Notes: generated by a model from the letters alone, not told the origin. A DNA stretch of 64,000 nt from Jeotgalibacillus soli (GCF_000829435.1 NZ_JXRP01000018.1:496001-560000); one strand, 5' to 3'; positions 52,517-61,135 are shown, counted from the stretch's first letter. A program made the numbers and translations.

Positions 52517-52528
52517 ATTATCGATAAA
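52517..52528 (+). promoter_or_regulatory. Island palindrome upstream of the right GntR gene
   Basis: ATTATCGATAAA contains the full core TTATCGATAA (52518-52527) and lies 25 bases before the regulator start codon, followed by a TATATAA that may be its -10. It suggests autoregulation. Confidence 0.7.
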
Positions 52529-52552
52529 ATATATAAAACGAGAGGTGAAGTG

Positions 52553-53254
52553 ATGGGGAAAAGAGTGAAGCAGGACTCTCTTGCGGATCAAATTTACCAT
52601 TTAATCAAAGATTCGATCATTAAAGGTGAATTAAAGCCAGGTGATCGTATTACGGAACTGGATATCTCGAATACGCATGGTGTCAGCCAGGCACCTGTGC
52701 GTGAAGCCTTCTTAAGACTTAAGGAGGATGGAATGGTTGTAAGTATGCGTCATAAAGGAACCTTTGTATCCAATCTTTCTCTAAAGGACATTAGAGAACT
52801 CTACAGCTTTCGTGAAAAAATGGAGCCATTGGCAATTCAACTTGCCATTGAAAATGCGAAAGAACAAGACATTATAAACCTTCAATCATTATTTGAAAAC
52901 ATGTTGGAAGCAGGAAAGCTCCAGGACGTTGACAAAATTAGAAATGCGGACGTAATGTTCCATACGTATATTTATAAGCTTGCCAACCATTCTTTTATGT
53001 TTAAGATATGGGAATTACTGAGTGCTAAAGCAAATCGCGTTTGGTACCTGACCAGTCAAGTATATTTTGAAGATATAAATGAACTTGCTCTGATCCATAA
53101 ACCAATTTTGGATGCATTTATCCATAAGGATACGGCGCAATGTATAGAAGCGTTCGGCGTTCATTTGGAGTTTGTTAAGAAAAAAATACTTTCCAATAAA
53201 GAATTGGAAAAATTAGATGAACAATATTATCGTTCAAGAGTTGGAAAAAGATAG
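52553..53254 (+). CDS. GntR/FCD family regulator, right copy
   Basis: The 233-residue protein has a GntR winged helix (QDSLADQIYHLIKDSIIKGE, 20 residues; HGVSQAPVREAF) and an FCD domain (MFHTYIYKLANHSF, ALIHKPILDAF). It is clearly a paralogue of the left regulator at 32171, with matching blocks such as GELKPGDR, YSFREKMEPLAIQ and VWYLTSQVYF. Having two related regulators at both ends of the island suggests duplication and perhaps two ligands or cross-control at the shared palindrome. ATG 52553 is preferred with AGAGGTGA upstream. Confidence 0.9.
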   Translation: MGKRVKQDSLADQIYHLIKDSIIKGELKPGDRITELDISNTHGVSQAPVREAFLRLKEDGMVVSMRHKGTFVSNLSLKDIRELYSFREKMEPLAIQLAIENAKEQDIINLQSLFENMLEAGKLQDVDKIRNADVMFHTYIYKLANHSFMFKIWELLSAKANRVWYLTSQVYFEDINELALIHKPILDAFIHKDTAQCIEAFGVHLEFVKKKILSNKELEKLDEQYYRSRVGKR

Positions 53255-53276
53255 AGCATGTTCAATTATAATGAGC

Positions 53277-53310
53277 AGAAATAGACATGGTGAAAACCAG
53301 GTCTATTTCT
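53277..53310 (+). terminator. Terminator-like hairpin after the right GntR gene
   Basis: AGAAATAGAC (53277-53286) pairs with GTCTATTTCT (53301-53310), with further partial pairing inside. The T-run is short. The rest of the gap to 53533 shows no gene. Confidence 0.65.
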
Positions 53311-53533
53311 ATTGATTCGCTGTAACGTACAGTTGACCGGCTACTAAAATAAATAAAGAGTAGGCTTTGATAAAATATGAGTTTATTAATTGCTTTAAAT
53401 AATTCGCATAATAAAATGGTTTTATATAAATCAAATGATTAAAGTTCTATTTGAAGCAAAACGGGTTCACAGATAAAGTAGTAATTACTTAGAAGAATGA
53501 ATTTTTTCGATTTTTGACCTATCAAGTTAAACA

Positions 53534-53815
53534 TTATTGTTCCTTGTCCTCTGTATTACCGCCGGTTCCATCATACTGGTCATTGTTGGCGTCTGTACCA
53601 CCATCATCAACTTCAAAATTTGTTCCGTCATCACGATTATCCAATATCTCTCTGTCGCGATCGGTTACGTTTCCTGTGCCATCCTGGTGTTTGCCGTCGT
53701 CATTCTGGGCTTCATCTTTAACAGCTTCCTTGTTAGTTGTATTATCTGTATTGCAGCCGAACATTAAGGTGATTGCAGCGATTATTCCACCAGCAATTTT
53801 AAACCATTTCTCCAT
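53534..53815 (-). CDS. Small acidic lipoprotein
   Basis: The 93-residue protein has a lipoprotein signal (EKWFKIAGGIIAAITLMFGC, 20 residues ending at the lipid-modified cysteine) followed by a disordered Asp/Asn/Gly/Thr-rich tail (RDREILDNRDDGTNF, DDGGTDANNDQYDGTGG). Such lipid-anchored, Asp/Asn-rich tails may bind calcium or serve in the spore or cell envelope; this is inference. ATG 53815 follows GAGAGGTTGAGG and is preferred to the upstream ATG at 53845. Not recognised as a named family; it is isolated between the island and the ArsR cluster. Confidence 0.7.
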   Translation of the reverse strand: MEKWFKIAGGIIAAITLMFGCNTDNTTNKEAVKDEAQNDDGKHQDGTGNVTDRDREILDNRDDGTNFEVDDGGTDANNDQYDGTGGNTEDKEQ

Positions 53816-54114
53816 ATCCTCAACCTCTCTTTTTGAAATTTGCATAATGCTGTTCTCTCGATAGCTTCTCCTTATAGTGGAAAGTTATGTACAGTCAGGA
53901 CAATGATCTAGTGAAAAAATAATTTGGTTCATCTAATGAAATACGAATAGCAAGAAAGAACCAGCCATTTTGAAAACTAGCTAAACATATTAGTTGATTT
54001 CAGCTTTACGACGCAATAATATAGATATATTGCAAATTATAGATATATAAATTTGTTTTTTATTTACCGCTTCAATGAAATTTTGTTAGCAGCATATGGA
54101 AGGGGCATGCCACG

Positions 54115-54456
54115 TTGAATAAGGATTTAAATCTACTGGATGATGAACAAGCCGTTGAAATCTTCAAAGCACTGGCGAACCAAACGAGAGTCAGTATTCT
54201 CCAAATGTTAAAAGACCCTGATTCTAATTTTTCAACACAAGCACATGTCATTAAAGATGAAGGATTTGAGGGTGGTGTTTGTGTAAGTGATATTCGAAGC
54301 AAAACTGGAATCTCGCAGTCCACTACTTCTCAGTATTTATCAATTTTATTGCAATGTGGGCTAGTTGAAATGAAAAGAATAGGGCAATGGACGTATTATC
54401 GTCGCAATGAAGAAACAATCAAAAGGTTCGAAAGATATATTTGTCAAAATATATAA
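54115..54456 (+). CDS. ArsR family transcriptional regulator
   Basis: The 113-residue protein is a winged-helix ArsR-type regulator: KALANQTRVSILQML (about residues 19-33), GVCVSDIRSKTGISQSTTSQ (20 residues, recognition helix) and the wing RIGQWTYYRRNEE. A metal-binding CVCD box is replaced by VCVSD, so it probably senses something other than a heavy metal. It precedes three flavin-dependent oxidoreductases by 22 bases and likely controls them. TTG 54115 follows AAGGGGCA-type spacing. Confidence 0.85.
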   Translation: MNKDLNLLDDEQAVEIFKALANQTRVSILQMLKDPDSNFSTQAHVIKDEGFEGGVCVSDIRSKTGISQSTTSQYLSILLQCGLVEMKRIGQWTYYRRNEETIKRFERYICQNI

Positions 54457-54478
54457 ACCGTTAGAAAGGAGGATTGTC

Positions 54479-55444
54479 ATGAGTTTATTACACCATCGCG
54501 GATATAACAGCATGTACAAAAAGGACAAAATGACGCTCGGCTTCTCCATCCCTACAGCAAGGATGTCCAAAGATCCCATCATGGAGAATCAATTGGAGCT
54601 AGCCCGTAAGATCGAGGATTATGGCTTCGCGGCCTTATGGCTTCGAGACGTTACAATTCAGAACCTGAATATTGATGATAATGGACAAATGTATGATTTA
54701 TGGATTTATTTGACGTATCTTGCTGCTTATACGAAGGATATTGCATTAGGGACATCAAGCGTTGTCCTACCGCTCCGCCACCCTGTACGAGTAGCAAAGG
54801 AAGCGGCATCTATTGATCAATTGTTTCCTGAACGCTTAATCATGGGAGTTGCTTCAGGAGACAGAGAAAAAGATTTCACAGCCCTAGGAGTATCTAAAGA
54901 AGATAGTGGCCTATTATTTGAAGGGAATTACAAATTTCTGGAACAGCTACTAAATGAGGATCGCCCAACTATCCATAGCTCATCAGGTGTAATTGATGGT
55001 ACAGATATGAGATTGATTCCAAAGCCTGTTTCTTCGATTCCTACTATGGTGACTGGGTTTAGCAATCAGTCTTTAAAATGGATTGCGGAGCATGGAGACG
55101 GTTGGATTCAATACCCAAGAAGCTTTGATCAACAAAAGAAATTAATAAATGATTATCGTGCGTTGTCTGAGGTTTACTCTTCAGGAGTATTTAAACCTTT
55201 CTCCCAGACTTTATTCATCGATTTATCGGAAAATCCCGATGCATTACCTGTTCCCATTCCTTTAGGGTTTCATGTTGGCCGCAATCAATTAGTGGAGCTT
55301 CTTCATCAATTTCAGTCTATTGGGGTCAATCACTTGGCCTTTGTATTATATTTTTCAAGGCGTCCACCAGAGGAAGTAATTCAGGAACTCGGAGAATTTG
55401 TTTTACCTTATTTCCCGACTCATAAACGAATAGATAGACAATAA
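54479..55444 (+). CDS. LLM-class flavin-dependent oxidoreductase, BA3436-like
   Basis: The 321-residue protein has the luciferase-like TIM-barrel fold: MTLGFSIPTARM, GFAALWLRDVTI, IALGTSSVVLPLRHPVRVAKEAAS (described, about residues 89-112) and ERLIMGVASGDREKDF. It matches the luciferase-type oxidoreductase group known from bacilli as the BA3436 family; the substrate is unknown. ATG 54479 is chosen with AAAGGAGG well placed; an extension upstream overlaps the ArsR gene. It is the first of three oxidoreductase genes, suggesting a flavin-dependent detoxification or sulfur/xenobiotic use operon. Confidence 0.88.
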   Translation: MSLLHHRGYNSMYKKDKMTLGFSIPTARMSKDPIMENQLELARKIEDYGFAALWLRDVTIQNLNIDDNGQMYDLWIYLTYLAAYTKDIALGTSSVVLPLRHPVRVAKEAASIDQLFPERLIMGVASGDREKDFTALGVSKEDSGLLFEGNYKFLEQLLNEDRPTIHSSSGVIDGTDMRLIPKPVSSIPTMVTGFSNQSLKWIAEHGDGWIQYPRSFDQQKKLINDYRALSEVYSSGVFKPFSQTLFIDLSENPDALPVPIPLGFHVGRNQLVELLHQFQSIGVNHLAFVLYFSRRPPEEVIQELGEFVLPYFPTHKRIDRQ

Positions 55445-55469
55445 TGAAAGTCTGAAAGGCAGATGACGT

Positions 55470-56483
55470 ATGAATAACATAGCAAATACACCAATTTCTG
55501 TACTTGACCCCTCACCCATTATAGAGGGAGGATCGCCAGAAATTTCTCTTAAAAATACACTTGATTTAGCAAAAAAAGCTGAGCAGTGGGGGTATAAAAG
55601 ATTTTGGCTCGCGGAACATCATAATTGGGTAGGTATGGCCAGTTCTGCATCGCCCATCGTGATTGGAAGAGTGGCCTCTGTCACAGAGAAAATGCGTGTC
55701 GGCTCAGGTGCATTATTGCTTTCCCATTATTCACCTCTTTCTGTGGCAGAGCAATTTGGCACGTTAGAAACATTATTTCCTGGCCGGATTGATCTAGGTT
55801 TAGGGCGAGCGCCAGGTACGGATCGATATACTGCGAATGTATTACGACAACGAGTTGCCGGAGAACCGGAATTTCCAGAACGCCTGCAGGAGCTTATTGC
55901 TTATTTATATGGTTCAGGAACGACAATGAGAAATGGCTCACATGTTTTTCATGCTATTCCTGGCGAGAAAACTGAAGTTCCAATTTGGCTGTTAGGTTCT
56001 AGCCTATATAGTGCAGAATTGGCCGGAATGCTTGGACTTCCTTTTTCGTTCGCGGGCCATTTTGCTCCAGGCAACATGATGGAAGCTATAAAAGTGTACC
56101 GGGATAATTTCCGTCCTTCCGAATTTTTGCAAAGTCCATATGTGCTTCTAGCTGTCCAAGTGGTAGCGGCTGACGATAAACAAGAGGCACAAAGGCTTGC
56201 TACATCAATGTATCAGAAGTTTCTTTTACTAACACAAGGAAAACCAGCTCCTATCCAGCCTCCTGTTGAAAATATGGACAGACTTTGGAGCGCTAATGAA
56301 CGCAAATCGGTTGAAGAACAGCTCTTCACTTCCATTATAGGGGATCCAGCGGGAGTGAAACAGCAATTACAAGAGATTATTGTGAAAACAGGAGCCAACG
56401 AAATCATGGCTCATACAGAGATTTTTGACCACCAAGCCCGATTGCGCTCTTATGAAATTCTGGCACAATCTATACAACGTTAA
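55470..56483 (+). CDS. LLM-class flavin-dependent oxidoreductase, first MsnO8-like copy
   Basis: The 337-residue protein starts with TPISVLDPSPIIEGGSP and has [42 protein letters not shown] and [14 protein letters not shown], the signatures of the single-chain luciferase-like (MsnO8-type) oxidoreductases. FMN is supplied by a separate reductase in this class; none is adjacent. It is a clear paralogue of the gene at 56598, so the operon carries a tandem duplication. GAAAGG-type site upstream. Confidence 0.88.
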   Translation: MNNIANTPISVLDPSPIIEGGSPEISLKNTLDLAKKAEQWGYKRFWLAEHHNWVGMASSASPIVIGRVASVTEKMRVGSGALLLSHYSPLSVAEQFGTLETLFPGRIDLGLGRAPGTDRYTANVLRQRVAGEPEFPERLQELIAYLYGSGTTMRNGSHVFHAIPGEKTEVPIWLLGSSLYSAELAGMLGLPFSFAGHFAPGNMMEAIKVYRDNFRPSEFLQSPYVLLAVQVVAADDKQEAQRLATSMYQKFLLLTQGKPAPIQPPVENMDRLWSANERKSVEEQLFTSIIGDPAGVKQQLQEIIVKTGANEIMAHTEIFDHQARLRSYEILAQSIQR

Positions 56484-56597
56484 AAAATAGAGGAATTTTT
56501 CTATGGGTTGTGGGGCATTTTTTTACAGAGGGTATCTACCTCGTCATAAACAAAAATAATAAGTATACTATCCTTTTTATAGAAAGAAGATGAATAT

Positions 56598-57626
56598 ATG
56601 TCTGAACGTACAAAACAACTGGCTACTATTCCATTATCAGTGCTGGATCTTTCACCGATTATAGCCGGAAGTAATCCAGCTGATTCTTTTCGCAATACAT
56701 TGGAACTTGCTCAGCTTGCTGAAAAACTTGGCTATAACCGTTATTGGCTGGCTGAACATCATAATATGCCGTTTATCGCCAGCTCTGCCACTTCTGTAGT
56801 CATTGGCCATGTTGCTGCTGGTACATCAAAAATCCGGTTAGGTTCAGGTGGAATCATGCTGCCGAATCATGCTCCGCTCGTTATTGCTGAACAGTTCGGG
56901 ACTCTTGAATCCTTATATCCTGGACGTATTGACTTGGGGCTTGGCCGTGCGCCCGGAACAGATCAGCTTACCGCTCGGGCATTGAGACGAGACTTAAGAA
57001 GTACTGGAGATGATTTTCCTGAACAGTTAGCTGAGCTTCGTGGTTACTTTGATCCTTCCTCGGTACAAGGAAGTAAACAGGTTAAAGCTGTTCCAGGTCA
57101 AGGATTGAATATTCCAATATGGTTGTTGGGTTCAAGCGGGTTCAGTGCACAGCTGGCTGGAGAACTGGGATTGCCATTCGCCTTTGCCAGTCATTTTTCA
57201 CCAGAAAACACACTGCCAGCTATACAATTATATCGTCGGGCTTTTAAGCCATCTAAAGTATTGGACAAGCCTTATGCAATGGTCGGGTTAAACGTAATTG
57301 CTGCAGAGACGGATCAAAAAGCACAGCGTCTCGCTTCTACTTTACAACAGCAGTTTTTGAACTTGATGCGGGGTAACGAAGTACCACTGCAGCCACCGGT
57401 TGATGACATCAATGATATAGCTAGCAGCTATGAAATAGATGCTCTTCAGAATCAGTTAGGTTCTTCGATCGTGGGCAGTCCACAGACAGTGAAAGAAAAA
57501 CTGGAGAAATTTTTACATGACAGTCAGGCCGATGAAATTATGGCAATTGCCCAGGTTTTTGATCATAATGATCGACTCCGTTCATATGAAATTCTGGCAG
57601 ATATAACGCAAAGACAAAATAATTAA
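56598..57626 (+). CDS. LLM-class flavin-dependent oxidoreductase, second MsnO8-like copy
   Basis: The 342-residue protein starts with [20 protein letters not shown] and carries [42 protein letters not shown] and [16 protein letters not shown]. It is a paralogue of the gene at 55470, with divergence greatest in the middle. The substrate is unknown. AAGAAGATG-type ribosome binding is weak. A terminator that resembles an insertion-sequence end follows directly, and mobile DNA lies beyond, so this is the border of the cluster. Confidence 0.88.
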   Translation: MSERTKQLATIPLSVLDLSPIIAGSNPADSFRNTLELAQLAEKLGYNRYWLAEHHNMPFIASSATSVVIGHVAAGTSKIRLGSGGIMLPNHAPLVIAEQFGTLESLYPGRIDLGLGRAPGTDQLTARALRRDLRSTGDDFPEQLAELRGYFDPSSVQGSKQVKAVPGQGLNIPIWLLGSSGFSAQLAGELGLPFAFASHFSPENTLPAIQLYRRAFKPSKVLDKPYAMVGLNVIAAETDQKAQRLASTLQQQFLNLMRGNEVPLQPPVDDINDIASSYEIDALQNQLGSSIVGSPQTVKEKLEKFLHDSQADEIMAIAQVFDHNDRLRSYEILADITQRQNN

Positions 57627-57645
57627 TAATAGTCACTCTTGGAAA

Positions 57646-57690
57646 GGAGGGTGTCCCAAAAGTATAAGGCTTTTGGGCAGCCTCTTTTTT
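57646..57690 (+). terminator. Terminator resembling an IS1182-type end
   Basis: GGAGGGTGTCCCAAAAG (57646-57662) pairs almost fully with CTTTTGGGCAGCCTC (57670-57684), followed by T6. The sequence GTCCCAAAAG is also typical of IS1182-family terminal repeats in bacilli, so it may be the left end of the transposon remnant. Confidence 0.7.
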
Positions 57691-57717
57691 CCAAGAAAAT
57701 AGCTCTATAAAGTTGGC

Positions 57718-57850
57718 CTGTTGATTTCCGCTCCAGGGACTCGCTTTCCGCGGGCGGTCCGGGAGCCTCCTCGGCGCATCCGCGCCTGCGGAGTCTCCCG
57801 TTGACTCGCTTCTCCCACAGGAGTCTCGCCCCTTACACTCCAATCAACAG
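57718..57850. repeat. GC-rich repeat element bounded by 9-bp inverted repeats
   Basis: The 133-base element is bounded by CTGTTGATT (57718-57726) and AATCAACAG (57842-57850). Its interior is far richer in G and C than the surroundings and folds into a hairpin (GGGAGCCTCC 57761-57770 with GGAGTCTCCC 57790-57799, inner GGCGC/GCGCC). Similar GCTTTCCGCGGGCGG-type sequences are, from my knowledge, scattered in Bacillaceae genomes, often beside IS1182-type elements. Confidence 0.7.
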
Positions 57851-57892
57851 GGTGCAAGAATCAATATCAGCATATAAACTAAGGTAAAAAAA

Positions 57893-58536
57893 AGAAGAAA
57901 ATCATACTTTTCCCAACTTCTTCTGAGAATATAGCTGAAACAGTGAAAAAATTAGAGAAGCGCTTGGAAAAGGATCCTAAGAATAAGACTTTGAGAAAAG
58001 CAAAGCGCCAGTTAGAAAAAGACCTTTTTCCAAGAAAGCAAAAGTATGAACAGCAGAAATCTACATTTGAAGGAAGAAACAGCTACTCAAAAACCGATAC
58101 GGACGCTACCTTTATGCGGATGAAAGAGGATCACATGAAAAACGGCCAGCTGAAGCCTTACTATAATGTACAAATTGGAATTGAAAATCAATTCGTTGTT
58201 GGCTTCAGTCTGCATCAGCGTGCTGGAGACCCTGGCTGCCTCATTCCTCATTTGAATGTATTAGATAGATATGACCGTCCAAAGCCTAAGTCTGTTATTG
58301 CTGATTCTGGTTATGGCAGTGAGGAAAACTACGCCTTCTGTGAAAAGGAAGAAATCAAGGCCTATATTAAGTACAGCACCTTTGATAAAGAATCCACGAA
58401 GAAATGGAAAGAGCAAGTCGGACGAGTTGATAACATGAGTTACGATGATGAGCTTGATGAATGGATTTGTAAGAATGAATATAACATAACCAAAAACATG
58501 AATCTTTATCTATTTAGTAGCAACTCCGAAAAATAG
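57893..58536 (+). pseudogene. IS1182-family transposase remnant
   Basis: An open frame of about 214 codons carries the central part of an IS1182-type DDE transposase: GRNSYSKTDTDATFMRMKED (20 residues), LKPYYNVQIG and the RNase H-like segment KSVIADSGYGSEENY. The N-terminal DNA-binding part and the C-terminal end are missing, and it opens without a proper start. It lies just downstream of the GC-rich repeat and the IS-like end at 57646. It cannot be active. Confidence 0.85.
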
Positions 58537-58746
58537 TATTGGCACCACCGCAACTTATAAAAAAGCTCAAAACGAACCTTGCAACTTAAATAACAAATAA
58601 CTCGATCCATTAAATGCATCGAGTTTGAAATAGATTAAGGCTTGCTATTTTAAACTGTTTGTTCAATAGAAAAAAATCTATTTCCAAAAGTGAAAAGGAG
58701 TGTTCACCAAGCTAAGCTATACATTAGCTTAGACTATAACAGGAAA

Positions 58747-58833
58747 TTAGTAACCACCGATACCCATACAAGAACATCCGATAATGATAAGTAGAACGAA
58801 TAATACAACCACTAACGCAAAAGAGCTCCCCAT
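58747..58833 (-). CDS. YjcZ family sporulation protein, short form
   Basis: The 28-residue frame reads MGSSFALVVV, a hydrophobic run and GCSCMGIGGY. It is one membrane helix with a CSC end. GGAGGTG precedes the ATG. It is the downstream partner of the long form at 58879-59019. It is nearly identical in its C-terminal half to the protein at 59642. Confidence 0.87.
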   Translation of the reverse strand: MGSSFALVVVLFVLLIIIGCSCMGIGGY

Positions 58834-58878
58834 ATCTAGCACCTCCAATCAAATCTGAATAAATAATATTTTCATCAT

Positions 58879-59019
58879 TTAACAGATTACTGCTAAGACA
58901 ATAATTAAGAGAATGAACAAGACAACGATTAACGCAAAGCTAGTGCCTAAGCCGCCGTAGCCTCCACCGTAACCACCTCCGTAGCCAGCGCCGCCATAAC
59001 CTCCGAATCCCCCGCACAT
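58879..59019 (-). CDS. YjcZ family sporulation protein, long Gly/Tyr-rich form
   Basis: The 46-residue protein has a head of GGY repeats (MCGGFGGYGGAGYGGGYGGG, 20 residues) and a C-terminal membrane helix ([19 protein letters not shown]). GGAGGTGG precedes the ATG. It is followed by the short form 45 bases downstream. The pair duplicates the one at 59642-59928. Confidence 0.87.
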   Translation of the reverse strand: MCGGFGGYGGAGYGGGYGGGYGGLGTSFALIVVLFILLIIVLAVIC

Positions 59020-59224
59020 ATGTTTCCACCTCCTTTATCTGACGATTACGAGAAGTTAAATATTATTTTCTATGATTAATCTATGTTTTAGAGTAAGACT
59101 TGGATTGGACAAATTTATTGAAGTTAGTAGATATCAACAATTGTCTACTAGATTTATCGTGCATATACACAGAATACTGCACTTACAACTACGCAGTATT
59201 CTGTCATTCAATTACAATAACGCT

Positions 59225-59425
59225 TTAAAAAATTCGTCGCCTTCTGTTTAAAAGAAAAATACTAGCAATTAAGAAGAATGGAATAAATCTTCTTCTTCTA
59301 AAACGGTCACGGATAAACATTCCTCTTGGTGGGTCCGTACCTTCGATTACACCTCGATGAATTCTGCCAGTATGATCTCGGATCTCAACAGCTTGGCCTT
59401 GGTGTCTACTTACTAAATTATTCAT
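59225..59425 (-). CDS. Small basic protein with Sm-like module and hydrophobic tail
   Basis: The 66-residue protein has a beta-rich N-terminal half (RHQGQAVEIRDHTGRIHRGVIEG) that resembles a small Sm/SH3-like barrel, then a DRFRRRRFIPFFLIASIFLL segment that is basic and then hydrophobic, and an RRRRIF end. The N-terminal half is similar to that of the protein at 63265 (KYQGKKVRIQERNNRVYVGEI). GGAGGAG precedes the ATG. It lies among YjcZ-type genes, which suggests a sporulation role. The family is not recognised. Confidence 0.75.
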   Translation of the reverse strand: MNNLVSRHQGQAVEIRDHTGRIHRGVIEGTDPPRGMFIRDRFRRRRFIPFFLIASIFLLNRRRRIF

Positions 59426-59641
59426 GTTACTCCTCCTTTCTTTAGCAGCATGTGTTCTAATTTAGAATCCTATCAACTATTTTTATCCATGTTTGTATAC
59501 CAGACACAGTTCCATTTTCATAAACACTAGATTTTAAATAAAAGGACAGATTACATGAATCTGTCCTTCACTCTTATCGTATGCGAATCCAAGCAAACGA
59601 GTTGAAGAAATCATGAGTGATTTATATCACATTGACCAATA

Positions 59642-59740
59642 TTAATAGCCACCGATACCCATACAAGAACATCCGATAATGATGAGTAGAACAAATAGTA
59701 CAACTACTAAGGCAAAATGGCGTCCAAGTCCATCGCTCAT
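59642..59740 (-). CDS. YjcZ family sporulation protein, short form
   Basis: The 32-residue frame reads MSDGLGRHFALVVV, a hydrophobic run and GCSCMGIGGY. It matches the protein at 58747 except at the N-terminus. GGAGGTG precedes the ATG. It is downstream of the long form at 59785-59928. Confidence 0.87.
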   Translation of the reverse strand: MSDGLGRHFALVVVLFVLLIIIGCSCMGIGGY

Positions 59741-59784
59741 ATCTATCACCTCCTATCATGTTTGGCTTATTGAGTTATCATCGA

Positions 59785-59928
59785 TTAATCACTCCAGATT
59801 GAAGCTCCTACAATAATTAATAGAATGAACAAGACTACGATTAGCGCAAAGCTAGAGCCCATGCCACCATAGCCAGCTCCGCTATAACCGCCACCGTAGC
59901 CGCCGCCATAACTTCCATTTCCCCACAT
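59785..59928 (-). CDS. YjcZ family sporulation protein, long Gly/Tyr-rich form
   Basis: The 47-residue protein has a Gly/Tyr head (MWGNGSYGGGYGGGYSGAGY, 20 residues) and a C-terminal membrane helix ([19 protein letters not shown]). GGAGGTG precedes the ATG. It is followed by the short form 44 bases downstream, in the same arrangement as at 58747-59019 and 20226-20503. Confidence 0.87.
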   Translation of the reverse strand: MWGNGSYGGGYGGGYSGAGYGGMGSSFALIVVLFILLIIVGASIWSD

Positions 59929-60359
59929 AAATTTCACCTCCTATCATCATGTTGAGAAATGCTATACAGCATTCCTATTACTAATCTATGTTTTTTTCAA
60001 AAATCGGCTTGGACAAAATTTTTTGGAAGTCAGTAGAAATGCACAATTTTTTAATAGTTTTTTGAAATTCCATACATAAAATATGGGAAAGTCTATAAAT
60101 TCAAAAACTCTAAATACACATAAAGAAGCGTATGCAATAGCATACGCTTCTTTCAACTTAAAGGCAGCTATGTTCTACACGCTCAAAAATAAAACATGTA
60201 GTTTAGTTGCGATGAGTCTCTCGTAATCTATTATGCATATTAGATTAAAAGGAAGCAGGAAGAAATCTGGAATCAACATATCCGAACCCAATTAAAAAAT
60301 GCTTAGCCAAAAAAGCCATTACCTAAGGGTTCAGGTGAAGGCTTAATCTATTTAAAGAG
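59929..60359. other. Gap with one strong hairpin
   Basis: No gene seen. AAAGAAGCGTATGC (60123-60136) pairs with GCATACGCTTCTTT (60140-60153), loop AAT or similar, and could terminate in either direction. The left part should hold the promoter of the minus-strand YjcZ-type genes. Confidence 0.5.
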
Positions 60360-60464
60360 TTAATTTTTACGAACAGATTTAAAGATGCAGCTTAAAATTA
60401 GGACACAAATGATTGAGCCAAGCAGAGCAGGAATAAACGTAACCCCTGCAATATCTCCTCCCAA
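60360..60464 (-). CDS. Possible small membrane protein
   Basis: A 34-codon frame (TTG start at 60464) encodes GGDIAGVTFIPALLGS followed by a hydrophobic helix and an FKSVRKN tail. The helix and basic tail look protein-like, but the ribosome binding site is poorly placed: the nearest GGGAGGA lies 16 bases upstream and is a repeat of the start region (CTTGGGAGGA occurs twice). Treat as tentative. Confidence 0.3.
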   Translation of the reverse strand: MGGDIAGVTFIPALLGSIICVLILSCIFKSVRKN

Positions 60465-60754
60465 GGTCGTCTAGGGTCATTCCTCCCAAGGTTTTTTCTG
60501 TATAGTACTTTTTATATTAAGGTTTTCGCATGGCAGTAGAGTTTTTTTCTTGAAATGATTTATTTCACGAGTACACCATACTTAGTACTAGAATTATCGG
60601 ATTAATATTTTCATTATCTTGTTAAGTTTTCTTCTCTGTTTAATCTTTTGACTCAATTATGTTTTTAAACATATTCAATCGAAATTGAATAGCTAGGCTA
60701 AACCCGTGAAATGTCTTAAGTTTTGATTTTAGTGCAATTACATTATGCCTATGC

Positions 60755-61135
60755 TTAAGAACTAGTATTACCACTAAATCTATGTGAATGAGGATGAGCA
60801 CCGTTAATAGTCGTTACTCCTTGAAAATTATGATAATGCCCACCATCAGGTAATGGAATGGCAGGTCCTGTTATGCCTTGGATTTCATGTTTATGACCAT
60901 CATCAAATGAAGTGTGGGTAAAGAATTTATGAGTATGAGGGACTCCACTAGGAGCTGCTTCAGTTGTTCCTGCATATTTATGATCATGCCCTACGTTAAA
61001 AGAGGTTACTCCTGAAAAGTAGTGTTTATGAATGGGTTTTCCATCCCAAGTAGTAAGATATAAATGGTGAGAATGCTCAGCATCTATATTTGAATCGTTT
61101 GAATGAATCATAAATCCTGTCACCAGTACTTCCAT
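60755..61135 (-). CDS. YmaF family histidine-rich protein
   Basis: The 126-residue protein is built of about five repeats with HxH pairs and GVTSFNVGHDHKYAGTTE-like units: AEHSHHLYLTT, HKHYFSGVTSFNVGHDH, VPHTHKFFTHTSFDDGHKH, GGHYHNFQGVT and AHPHSHRFSGNT. This matches the B. subtilis YmaF family. The regularly spaced histidines suggest a beta-structure that binds metal ions, but no function is established. GAGGTGGAA precedes the ATG. It stands alone. Confidence 0.85.
   Translation of the reverse strand: MEVLVTGFMIHSNDSNIDAEHSHHLYLTTWDGKPIHKHYFSGVTSFNVGHDHKYAGTTEAAPSGVPHTHKFFTHTSFDDGHKHEIQGITGPAIPLPDGGHYHNFQGVTTINGAHPHSHRFSGNTSS

Noticed and set aside
54407-54478. Upstream extension of the first luciferase-like gene
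   Set aside because: It overlaps the ArsR gene; ATG 54479 follows AAAGGAGG.
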